64,000 bases of DNA from Nicotiana tabacum (Eukaryota; Streptophyta; Magnoliopsida; Solanales; Solanaceae), in contig NC_134095.1 of NCBI RefSeq assembly GCF_000715075.1, positions 64,175,990-64,239,989 on the forward strand, written 5' to 3'. Below the pieces are notes generated by a model. That model had not been told where the DNA came from. It saw only the letters and a list, made by a program, of their open reading frames with translations, and made no database searches. Positions 1 to 9,941 of this stretch are shown piece by piece; the stretch's first letter is position 1, and each line of letters begins with the position of its first letter. A program made the translations under genes and the position numbers.

Positions 1-567
1 TTTTACTTGCCTGTAATTATCCTTAATTACCTACCTCCGTGCCCTTGGGCCCGTAGGGTTACTTCTGAACTAAAATTTTGGCTATCTCCCTGGTGGAACT
101 TTCTTTTATCTCCGTAACTCTTATACCGTACTTTTAACTACCTGAAATCCTATCCAAATATTTCTCAAGGATCATGATGTCATTATATCTACGAGAGCGA
201 ATTCACTATGTTGGAGTTCACTACGTTTACCTTGCACAAACTACATGATTTGTCTGTATCCTCTTGTCTAGCCATAACTAGGCTCTTCCCGAATCAACTA
301 CTAATTACTCATTGGTCCATTCTCATATCTATATTCCACGTAATCTCTCTTGGGTTATATTCTTTGTCTTAACTTACCATTCGTACTACCTCCTTATGTA
401 TCAAGTGTCCATTCGCACTTTTTTATCAATAAAATCTGGTGTGGGAACCCTTACTACCTCTCCTCGGCGGTGTGCTTGCATAATGTTCTGGAGTCGTAAC
501 ATATCTGTAGGGTCTGAATAAATGCAATCTCATTCCTTTTGCCTTTCTACCACATTCTTCCTTTATT
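1..567 (-). other. E3 interior, left fragment (non-coding)
   Basis: AT-rich sequence with no coding potential that I recognise. It must join the sequence at 29346 once element E2 is removed, because E2 has matching flanks at 568-572 and 29341-29345. The sequence to the right leads to an E3 primer-binding site at 33370, so this piece is inferred to be interior of the minus-strand element E3. I see no gag or pol motif in either strand. Confidence 0.5.
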
Positions 568-572
568 ATTCT
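568..572. repeat. Target-site duplication of E2, left copy (ATTCT)
   Basis: These five bases lie directly before the TGTAATGACC start of the E2 5' LTR. The bases directly after the 3' LTR (29341-29345) read ATTCC, so four of five match. A one-base mismatch is plausible given how far the two LTRs have diverged. Confidence 0.7.
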
Positions 573-1246
573 TGTAATGACCCGGCCGGTCGTCTTAATA
601 ATTAACTCCCTGATCCCCTATTAAATGCTTTTCCCATGTTATTTTCTACTATTGTGAGTTGCCAGGAGGATTCATTTTGAGTTTCAGAGTGTTTTGGGAT
701 ACTTAGTCCCTAAATGAGAGCTTAAGCTTAGAATTTGGGCCATAGTTGGAGCAGTGTAACGACGGCTCCGGAATGGAATTTCATCGGTTGTGTTAGCTCC
801 ATTGTGTGATTTTGGGCTTAGGGGCGTGTTTGGATTATATTTTGGAGGTCCGTAGCTTATTGAGGCTTGAAATGTCGAAAGTTGAATTTTTGAAGTTTCC
901 GGTTCGATAGTGAGATTTTGATATAAAGGTTGGAATGAAATTCCTAAAAGTTGAGTAGGTTCAGGGTGTCATTTGGGACGTGTGTGCAAAATTTTAGGTC
1001 TTTCAGATGAGGTTTCGTAGACTTTTTGATCGAAAGTGGAATTTGGAAGCTTTGGAATCCTTAGGATTGAATTCGATGGTAATTTGGTGTTCCGAGTGTT
1101 TCAAGGATTGTTACAAGTTTGAATAGTGTTATGTGACTTGTTGGCATGTTTGGTTGAGGTCCCGAGGGCCTCGGGTGAGTTTCGGGTGCTTAACGAAAGT
1201 GGAATTGGACTTAGGAAAATCTAAAGCTTTGCTGAACCTGTCATAA

Positions 1247-1500
1247 TTGCACCTGCGTGTATGGGACCGCAGGTGCGGCACTGCCAAATCGGTTAGGGGA
1301 TCACATGTACGATCTAAGGCAATGTTGAAATTGGTTACAGATGCGGGCCAGGTACCACAGAAGCGGTACCACATCTGCGGGTAAGAGGTCGCAGGTGCGG
1401 AAGTTGGCCTTTAATGAAAAGTCGTAGTTGCAGTCCATTGCCGCAAAAGTGGGACCGCAGGTGCGGTCCCATGGTCACAGAAGCGGAGTCGCAAGTCAGA
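1247..1500 (+). repeat. CpG-rich microrepeat block in E2 5' LTR
   Basis: Motifs such as GACCGCAGGTGCGG, CGCAGGTGCGG and ACAGAAGCGG recur at irregular spacing in an otherwise AT-rich LTR. The matching block in the 3' LTR is at 27370-27590. Analogous GCGAACGCGA or GCGATCGC blocks occur in the LTRs of E4, E5 and E6. No clear TATA box follows here, unlike in those elements. The function is unknown; a promoter-proximal role is inference. Confidence 0.7.
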
Positions 1501-2328
1501 AAAAGGGAAGAACGAGGGTTTGAACTCAAAACTTGGAAAAATGATTTGGAGCTCGGTTGAGGGCGATTTATCGAAGGTTTTTGAAGGAGAAACATTGGGT
1601 AACGTTTTCCATCTTGATTTTGATCCTAGAACTATAATCTATTGTTGTCTTCCTCTTCTAATTAAGGAAATTGGGGGGAAAAGTTTGGAAAATGGGATAA
1701 GGTTTCCCCAATTAAAAAATCTAGTTTTGAATGAGATTTTGACATCAAATTTTGCTGATTTTTGTTCGAGTGTATTCGTGAGTTATTGGGGTTTCTGAAT
1801 TTGTAAATTTTATCCAATTCCGAGAGGTGGGCCGGGGGGACTTTTTGGGCGATTTTCTTAATTTTGCGTGTTAGCTTCGAATTAATTAGTTAAATTAGTT
1901 ACTTGAAGTTATATTTACATTATGCAATTACTTTGAATAGATTTGGGCCATGTGGAGTCGGGTACTCATGGCAAGAATGTGAGTTGATTGAGTTGGTTCG
2001 AGGTAAGTGACTTTCCTAACCTTGTAGGGGGAACCCCCTTAGGATTTGGTATTGTGTTATGTGAGTATCGTGTATGTGAGGTGACGAGTGTGTATACGTG
2101 TTAATTGTAGAAATCCCATTTTCATTAAGTTAATACCTATGTTTTCTTGTAATTGAGCAATATTTGTACTTGAAACCTCTTGCTTATCTTAGGGAAAGCA
2201 TGCTTATGTGAATTAACTATCTTGCCTGCTTTAATTACCTACTTGTACTCCGTTCAGCATGTTAGAGTAGAATTTCCTACTTAAATTCTAGAATAGAACT
2301 GTAAATTCATCTAAGATTGTTGTGTGAT

Positions 2329-2585
2329 TTACTTTGGGACTACGGGAAGATATCCCGGGAGATCCCCCTGCATTTTTACTTTGGGACTACGGATCGGTAT
2401 TCCGGTAGATCCCCCTGCACATTTATATTTGGGACTACGGGACAACACCCGATAGATCCCCTGTACTGGATATTTACTTTAGGACTACGGATTGGTATTT
2501 CGGGAGTTTCGTATCTATGATTCGGAATACAGGATGATATCCCGGGAGATCCTCTGGACGATATCCTGGGAGATCCCCTGTTGCT
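2329..2585 (+). repeat. Imperfect tandem stem-loop repeats in E2 5' LTR
   Basis: About five degenerate copies of a unit containing ACTTTGGGACTACGG, then a GATATCCCGGGAGATCCCC-like segment. Each unit can fold through GGGA...TCCC arms around GATAT. The 3' LTR has the same series at 28427-28711 with a slightly different copy structure. The location in the downstream half of the LTR suggests it would be in the transcript, but this is inferred. Confidence 0.7.
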
Positions 2586-3217
2586 ATTTTGTCTACTGAG
2601 TTAGATTCTTTCTGTGATTTTATTTGTTATAGACTGTTAGCATTTTTATTATGTTATCATATTCTATACTGTTTTACCTTATTTTTCATCTATAATCAGC
2701 AAATCCTTGGCCTTCCTCGTCACTACTCGACCGAGGTTAGGCTTGGCACTTACTGAGTACCGCTGTGGTGTACTCATGCCCTTTCCTGCACATGTTTTTC
2801 GTGTGCAGATCTAGGTACTTTGGCTCAGCCATACTTCCAGTGAGGCGAGGCGATCTTCAGAGACTTCGAGTTATATCTGCCGCGTCCGCAGACCGAGGAG
2901 TCCCTCTCTATTCTCACTTCTAGCTTTAGCTCTCCTGTATTTACTTTGTTTAGATATTTTGGAGTTAGCACACTTTGTAGTTATTCCACATCTTTTGATT
3001 TTATGAGATTCTGGGTTTTTGGAGTTGATTCAATTTGAGAGTTTATAATTGTATATGTCGAGCAACATCTTAAACATTTTATTTATGTTTATTCCACAGT
3101 TCTTGGGCTAGTTTTTATCTATCATTTCTTTTTTTGCAAATCGTTAGGCTTACCTAGTCGTAGAGACTAGGTACCGTCACGACAGTTCACGGAAGGCAAA
3201 CTTGGGTCGTGACAAGT

Positions 3218-3229
3218 TGGCATCATAGC
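3218..3229 (+). other. E2 primer-binding site, initiator tRNA-Met type
   Basis: TGGCATCATAGC lies three bases after the 5' LTR. It differs at two positions from TGGTATCAGAGC, the usual plant initiator-Met primer site. Confidence 0.8.
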
Positions 3230-3415
3230 TCTAGGTTCATAGGAATCATGAATCACAAGCCGGTTTATTAGAGTCTCGCAGATCGGTATGGACACGTCTG
3301 TACTTGTCTACGAGAGGCTATGTAACTGTTAGGAAAATTCCACTTCATTTGATTTCCTTGTCGTGCGAGATTTTGATATCACAATTCTAAACTTCAGTCT
3401 TCTATTATCTCACAG

Positions 3416-3842
3416 ATGGTGAGGACACGTGCTACCGGAGATGACCAGGCACCCGCGCCCCCTGCTAGAGCCGTCAGAGGTCGGGACCGGGGTAGAGGCC
3501 GAGGATGCTCTCGTGGTGCAGCCAGAGCACCTGCGCGAGCTGCCACAAAGGATCCACCAGCAGCTCCAGCCAGAGTCCAAGCACGTGATACGCCTACTGC
3601 TAACTTCTATTCCAGCTTTTCAGAAGACTCTTGCACAGTTCGTGAGCATGTACACCACTCTATCTCAGGCAGGGTTGATTCCCCTTGCCGCAGCCACATC
3701 CCAGGCCGAAGGAGGAGCATAGACTCCCACCGCCCGCACTCCTGAGCAGCGAATCCAAGTCGATCAGATCCCAGAGGTTATACCGGTACCGCCTGTGGCC
3801 CCAATTCAGCCCGAGGATAGGGCAACGGCTTCGGAGGATGAG
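3416..3842 (+). pseudogene. gag: E2 gag, N-terminal part (interrupted by E1)
   Basis: Gag forms the retrotransposon particle. The ATG at 3416 begins MVRTRATG, the typical start of this chromovirus gag family, followed by a Pro/Ala/Arg/Gly-rich stretch. Near residue 45 the reading moves to another frame (seen from 3429), which carries the family's helical segment ending PLAAATSQAEGGA. A stop at about 3720 follows, then readable sequence ending in SEDE at the E1 insertion point. The remainder continues at 22344. The frameshift and the stop mean no full gag could be made even without E1. Confidence 0.85.
3838..3842. repeat. Target-site duplication of E1, left copy (ATGAG)
   Basis: ATGAG directly precedes the TGTTGATACC start of E1 and is repeated exactly at 22339-22343 after the 3' LTR. 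A perfect five-base duplication is typical of LTR-retrotransposon integration. Confidence 0.95.
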
Positions 3843-6800
3843 TGTTGATACCCAATTTTTTTCTATATATTTTATACACATAAATACCTTCAAGATAGCA
3901 TATACATGCATATATAAGCATGCACAGGGTTTTTATAATTGTTTCTATAATTTTAAGGATTTAAATTAATTTATTTCCTTTCTTTTATTCATAAAATCCC
4001 CAATAATTATTTCTCAAGTTATTGTTATGATGATTTATTAATTTAATTCTATGCCTAGGCCAAAATATGGTTAATATATTTTTTATGCATTTTTATAATT
4101 GCATTTGGTATTTTTTAAGCTAAATTGCATATAATGGCAATATTAGCCCATTTAATGTATAATTAGTTTTTATATGCGTAAAATTTGTCCCTATATTTTT
4201 AAAATGATAAATATATATTTTAAATCATTTTGGTATATAAAATTATTTTTTAGAAATTGTTTATTGCTTATTAAAAATTAAATAGGGAAAATTGGCTATT
4301 TAAATTATAGTCAGATTTGGCTTTCAATTGTAGCCTAAATCAAACCCAACCCCAACCCAATTTCATACCCAATTACCCGACCCAAACCCTAAATCTGCCT
4401 ACCTGACCCAACATCAATTAAATCCTGGTCATTCAACTCTCAGATCAACGACCCGTATCAATTCTCTCCTTTTTTAATTCAAACAACCTCTAACCCTATA
4501 TCATTTCCAAAATTCTGCCGCCCTCAAATCCTTTCATCTCCTCTATTCTCTTAACCTAATCCTAAACCCCTTTCAACCGCCTCCCTTCTCCGGTCTTCTC
4601 CGGTGACCACCTTTCAACCCCAAGCCTCCAATGGCTCCTCCATTGCCTTGCTCATCTTCTATGAGGCTTTCAAAGGCCCTGGGCCACGCTGACGTATATT
4701 TAGGATTTGCTGTTTTGGCTGTTCATGGCTACTACGGTGTGATTTCAAGCAAAATCACACCTTATTTGTTACGATCTTTGAAGTTCTAAGTAGGTTCTTC
4801 CATTTCTATTTAGGTTTCTTCTGAAACCCTAATTTTCATTTGGATCTATTAGATATGTGCTATTTTTAAATTATTCAGGTTTGTTCCTTTTAAGTTTTAT
4901 AATGTTCTTGAACTTCTTTCGCAAAAAATCATCGATTTCGAGTTATTTTCTCTTTCTTCTAGAGTTAGGGTTTTTCGGAACTTCTTCCACGCTTTGTTTA
5001 AACCGATTTTTATGTTCAAACTTCTATCCTTTGCATATCTCGACTGATTCTATGCTTCTACTGCTTTTTCGACTCGCCTATGTTAAAATTCCTAATTTTT
5101 ATAGATCTTTTTTATCTGGTTCTGTGTGCTAGCATGACCACTCGATTCTTGTTAAGTTCTATGGTTACCTTGCTTCAAATATATTTTACTGAGTTATTAT
5201 CCTACTTATATCACCTCCATGTGATTATATTTATCTTGATTGTTCAATACTTTCCTCTTTCTGTCGATATTGCTGACCTTGCCTGTTTGTTACGTCTATT
5301 TATTCTTACTCTATTTATATGATGAGTAAAGAATCATAACTTCCTCTTGATTGATTCTGATTTCCTTATTTTATGGTTTGATTGAAATATTTTCTTTAAA
5401 ACCATAAATGTCTACCTCGTCTGTTTAAATTAACTGATTCTCCTACCTTATTTGTTGTGGTACTTTATTCTTACTAAACATTTCCTTAATTTGAGTTTTC
5501 TGAAATTAGTCCTAATTGACTACCCTATGCTTACTGAACCTTGATTCCTTCTTTATTAGTCATATACTGATTTCTTGCCTTATATGCTACTGGTTCTTAC
5601 CGTGAGGGAGTACTTACCTTGATTTTATGACTGATTGATTCTAAGTTCCTTAATTACTAATGGACTTTGATTTCTAACCTATTTTACTACCTGCTTTCAA
5701 AATACATATACACCCTCTCTTATTAACACAAACGCACGAACACTCTTGGTTCAAAAACTATCTCTCACACTTAAAAATTTTTGCTCTCTTGTGCTACTTG
5801 CCATTGCTCTAAGTTAGCCGGCTGCAAGCCAAGGCTAACCATTGTGTTCTCTTGTTCTTTCACTTTGCTTACTGTCCTCTTTACTGGTATGTTCTAGTTT
5901 AATTCAAAGTTCCAACAACAATATGATTTTCTTATTGCTTCAGTTCATCGTGTTTCTAGTTTACTTCTATTTGTGGTTTTGTTGTGAAACCTGTAATTGA
6001 TGTTTACCTTATTATGTACTCCACTTCCTTTAGATCAGCATGTTACCCCTCTGTTTGTTTCTGAGCATGTCTATACCAATCATCTCTTACTTGTTATGTG
6101 TTTACCACCATGAATCCCTAAATCCCTATCACCCCTACATGTGAGTTTTTTCTTTATGTCTGATTTGTAACTACGTCTGTCAGCTGCCTCTGAGCATGTC
6201 TATACTAATTCCTAGATCTTTGCTTAATTGTGTGTCCTATGTATTCCCCAGACCCACTTGACCCCTGTTTGTGGCTACTAAACCTGCTTTGGGTGCTGTG
6301 ACCCTAGCTGTGTATGAACCTAGCCTAAGGTGTTGTGTTTGGACTCCTGTTCATCTCTTCAATCTCTTTTCAAACAGTCTCTATTTCTAAATTGCTTTCA
6401 AGCACACTTTTTGTTTTAATACAGTTTTTCACTAAAGCCTTTCAACTTGTGTCAATCACTTTTCACTCTACTCTTAGTCAATAAGTTCTGCCCCCTCCAA
6501 TATATGTACTGCCTAGGGATCCTTTTGAGAACCCTCTGAACTCTAGAATACTGAGGCTGGCCCTTCCACACTGTACTTGTTCAATTCTTGGTTACCAAGT
6601 ATAGGTGTAAGCACTGCCCGAGATCCTTGAGATCCTTAGGGAACTTTGATGCACCAAGACTATGTCATTGTCTATGGAATTGAGGCATTTGAGGCCATTG
6701 GAGGCTTTGGAAATCTGGGCCTAAATGAAGGCTCCCTATCGAATAGCTTCTTATTTTTCTTATTTACTTATGTAATTCATTCCTTGGTTTGTAATAACTT

Positions 6801-8584
6801 GTAAACAAATATTGGGGTATTTAGTGAAAGGGATGGGTAGATGCATGTTTGTGGGGGTAATACGGGTAGAAATCATACTCATAGGGCCTTATGTTTAAAT
6901 TTGATTGTTTTCCAGTAGAAATCATGCTCCTAAGACTTTATGTTTAAATTCGATTGCCTTAGCAAGTAGAAATCATATTTATAAGGATTTAATTTTGGTC
7001 ATGTCTAGAAACTATGCCTATAGGTTCCAAATAATCATGCCTTCAATGTCTTAAAATCAGATTAACTAATAGATGTCATGCCTATAGGACTTAATCCAGA
7101 TTCTGTTATGATAAGTGTTTATGTATGCTCTCAATGTCATAAAATAAGATTAACTAATAGATGTCATTCCTATAGGACTTAATCCAGATTCTGTTATGAT
7201 GAGTGTTTATGTATGCTTTCAATGTGTTAAAATCAGATTAACTAATGGATACCATGCCTATAGGACTCAATCCAGATTCTGTTACAACAAGTGTTATGTA
7301 TGTCTCCACGCCTGCAAGTTTTTAAAATCAGTATCAAACGTAGATATCATGCTTATAGGAAATCATACTCAAATTTATGCCTGTTAATCTAAGCTAGTAT
7401 GAATAATTCAACTTAGTCCGCGTTTAGTCATTTCTGAATCGGTTTAATTAAGTATTTCATATTTCCCAAAACAAGTTCTTTAAAACTGTCTCAACCTATC
7501 ATTAGATATCATGCCTATAAGTATTACAGAAAGTCCATTTCAAAACCTACTTTGTTTCGTTATACAAATATGCTAATCAGTACTCCGCGTATAGGCAAGC
7601 CTTTAGGGCATTTTCAAGACTGCATTTCTGAAAATTGTTTCTATTGCTTGATGTTTTTCTGATCCTAACGGGCTTTTTAAAAATCCATAGGCAACTGCTA
7701 GGGTCACTACTCCTGAGTTTCTAAAAAATAAGTTGTTTGTTTCTGCATATTCACCTAGATATCCTGCCTTAGGACATTGTCTAATGAAAGCCCTTAATTG
7801 TGCTTCAGTCATGTTGTTTATGTGCTCGTTTGAGGAGGAAATTTTGAGCCTCTAATTGCTCTATTTATGTGCTGAAAGTCCTAAATGTTTTGATTGTCGC
7901 CTTAGAATTTTCAGCTTTTCAAATCTTAGGGGCCCATCTAGAACCACCTATAGGTAGAGGTCCTATCTCCCTCCAGGACCATTAAGAAGGGACGGGTAGC
8001 AGCACACAATAGAAATCGTTGACCAAACACTCGCTTTGCCTGACCACTAAGGGGATGGGAAGGATAGATATGGAATATGATGACTACGTTCTAATGTCAC
8101 GTGTAGCCCCTCATTGAGGAGTGCTTACCGGACATTGTGTGGGGTGATCCTATAGGCTAACCAACCTAGGACTCCTCCTTTTCCAAAATTCCTTTTTCTG
8201 TTTAAAACCTTTGTTTTATACAACTTGTTCAAAAATCTTTATCTGGTTACCTGAGTTATCCAATGTGCTTTACTTGCAACCTATTTGATTCAACTGTTTA
8301 TTTATAATGGAATAATTTGTGAATATAAGTTCGGCCGACACCCACAATTGTGGACTAAGAGGGGTCCCTAACACCTTCCTCTCGAGGTTACTTCGAGCCC
8401 TTACCCTAATCTCTGGTAATGCAAACCAACCCAAGGGTTAATCGCTCTAGGTGCCCTAATGCACCGTAATCCGTTAGGTGGCGACTCTTCAAATACCCAT
8501 TTCCCAAAAGGAAATGAATCATTACACTCTGTGAATGTCGAAACCCAGACTTCCCCGTCAAAGGGGAGAAAAGGGGGTGTGACA
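3843..8584 (+). repeat. E1 5' LTR (4742 bp)
   Basis: It starts TGTTGATACCC and ends GGGTGTGACA, with the primer site four bases later. It aligns with 18973-22338, but keeps two blocks the 3' LTR has lost (about 5575-6446 and 7968-8398) and one more copy of an 88-bp repeat at 7045-7306. It is AT-rich and has no coding potential that I recognise; small ORFs in it have no counterpart in known proteins I can name. Confidence 0.95.
7045..7306 (+). repeat. 88-bp tandem repeat, three copies, in E1 5' LTR
   Basis: Copies start near 7045, 7133 and 7221. Each contains CAGATTAACTAATAGAT and CCTATAGGACTTAATCCAG. The 3' LTR has only two copies (from about 21296 and 21384). Shorter CATGCCTATAGG-type motifs recur on both sides. 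Confidence 0.85.
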
Positions 8585-8587
8585 GCA

Positions 8588-8605
8588 TGGCGACTCTGGT
8601 GGGGA
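8588..8605 (+). other. E1 primer-binding site
   Basis: TGGCGACTCTGGTGGGGA lies just after the LTR end at 8584. It matches the type of primer site known in Ogre elements, which use a tRNA-Arg primer. The tRNA identity is from family knowledge, not from a tRNA seen here. The leader from 8606 to 9257 holds no gene that I recognise. Confidence 0.75.
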
Positions 8606-9257
8606 TATCCTTTAGGCTCTTACCATAGCGAACTATCTTTTACAAATTAGTCCAAGCATGCTTTATCCCATGCCCTTCTCCTTTATTTGAATTTAACTGT
8701 CTATTTTTCAAGCATTTATGATTTCTTTATTGTCCTGAATTTGACTTGTCTCTTTGTTTTCTTTTCCTGTAACCGTCTTTCCATTATATAAATACTGTAT
8801 TTACTTTTACCTATGTGAAAATACTTGACTACATATTATTAATTGCTATATAAATCATGCTTCGCATCATATTCCACTAGTGCGTATCAAATCCTATAGC
8901 AATGCTTTAATGAGTGGTTGCGCTCTTCCAATTTACTACCCTTAAATTCGGAAAGGCCTATTTGCTGTAAAACCAGTCGATCAGTGGTGTAGTCAACGGT
9001 TCCGTGCCTTCCCCCTCGATTTGTCCGCTTTAGGGTACCAGTCTAAAACCCCATAGAAATCTTACTTTGGTTAAAATTGTGCACGCATCATGATCAAACC
9101 TAGTCAAATCAGTTATGTTGTCCACATAATGATCCTTTAAGATAAGTCTTATCTAAAGTCCATTGGGTTTTCCATAATCCCAACGGACACAAACACGTTA
9201 TGTTCATCAATTTGGAGAACTAAATGTTGATATGTTGATCATAAATAGTCGGGTCCG

Positions 9258-9614
9258 GTGGGGGTAAGATCTAACCCTTTTGTTATGCATAAATCAAGGC
9301 ACGAGGTCCCCAGATTCGGTATGGTGAGCACACCCTTACTCTTGCTAGACGAATGGAGGAATCTTCCATCAGATGACCAAATCAATGAATGGAAAGAGAG
9401 GGCCGCCAAATATAGAGAGAAGCTGGAATATCTGGAATACAACCTATTGGAGTTGGAAGGAAAAGTGAGGAAGATAGTCACCGACTGCCAGAACGCTGAG
9501 GGAAACGAAGGAGGACATTTGGCAAAGTCATTCTTACTGGTGAACCTACGCGAACTGGAGGATTTGATCAACGAGAGCATTCAACCGGAGGAAGGTCCTT
9601 CTAGGACCAAATAG
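9258..9614 (+). CDS. E1 leader ORF upstream of gag, 118 codons
   Basis: An open frame of 118 residues starting MGVRSNPF and ending GPSRTK. The middle (about residues 35-85) is rich in Glu, Lys and Leu, with a heptad-like pattern (WKERAAKYREKLEYLEYNLL) that suggests a coiled coil. It has no stop inside, unlike gag and pol downstream. Ogre elements carry an extra ORF1 upstream of gag, usually several hundred residues long. This one is much shorter, so it may be a remnant, one exon, or an N-terminal gag extension. No function is known to me. Confidence 0.55.
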   Translation: MGVRSNPFVMHKSRHEVPRFGMVSTPLLLLDEWRNLPSDDQINEWKERAAKYREKLEYLEYNLLELEGKVRKIVTDCQNAEGNEGGHLAKSFLLVNLRELEDLINESIQPEEGPSRTK

Positions 9615-9941
9615 ATTAGATTTACTTGCTTTTCCTAAAATGTAATAAGATCAAGTGCCAGTAGTGACTTATTTTATTATTATATTAGTATCATTTTGTG
9701 ATACGTCTATTTTTATATTATGAAATGAAACATTTATTGGCATTTGAAGTTCTCCAAATGTATTTGTCACTAGGCCTACCTCGGGCACAATAACTCTCCC
9801 AAATTAGGATACGAGTTTACATTTCGCAATGTGTGTTTAAATACTGCAAACATTTCAGAATCCTCACTAACTTGTTACCTTTTGTTTTTTTTCTTTCTTC
9901 TTTATTGATCATTCCCATCCCCATAGGTTGGTTCACTCATA
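9615..9941 (+). other. E1 spacer between leader ORF and gag, possible intron
   Basis: AT-rich and non-coding. It ends with a long pyrimidine-rich run and CCCATAG at about 9920-9926, which looks like a plant 3' splice site. The gag frame just after it begins at a TTG rather than an ATG. Either an upstream exon is spliced in here or the gag start codon mutated from ATG. No donor site can be fixed by eye. Confidence 0.4.

Larger units (their letters stand above)
573..3214 (+). repeat. E2 5' LTR (2642 bp)
   Basis: It begins TGTAATGACCC and ends GGGTCGTGACA, so it has the TG...CA ends of an LTR, and it aligns along its whole length with 26691-29340. A primer-binding site follows after three bases. 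It contains a CpG-rich microrepeat block (1247-1500) and a series of stem-loop-forming tandem repeats (2329-2585). Confidence 0.93.

Noticed and set aside
3218..3229. Endogenous pararetrovirus, suggested by the Met-tRNA primer site
   Set aside because: True LTRs with target duplications, an integrase and a chromodomain are present and no movement or coat protein motif is seen. These are Ty3/gypsy retrotransposons.
4857..5322. Two overlapping Leu/Phe-rich ORFs in the E1 5' LTR as membrane proteins, repeated at 20020-20449
   Set aside because: Pyrimidine-rich LTR sequence gives hydrophobic translations in any frame, and the two LTR copies differ by frame-changing indels.
9239..9580. 113-codon minus-strand ORF opposite the E1 leader ORF
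   Set aside because: Its composition (Ser/Phe/Leu-rich) is that of the complement of a Glu/Lys-rich frame. No motif, so treated as a shadow.
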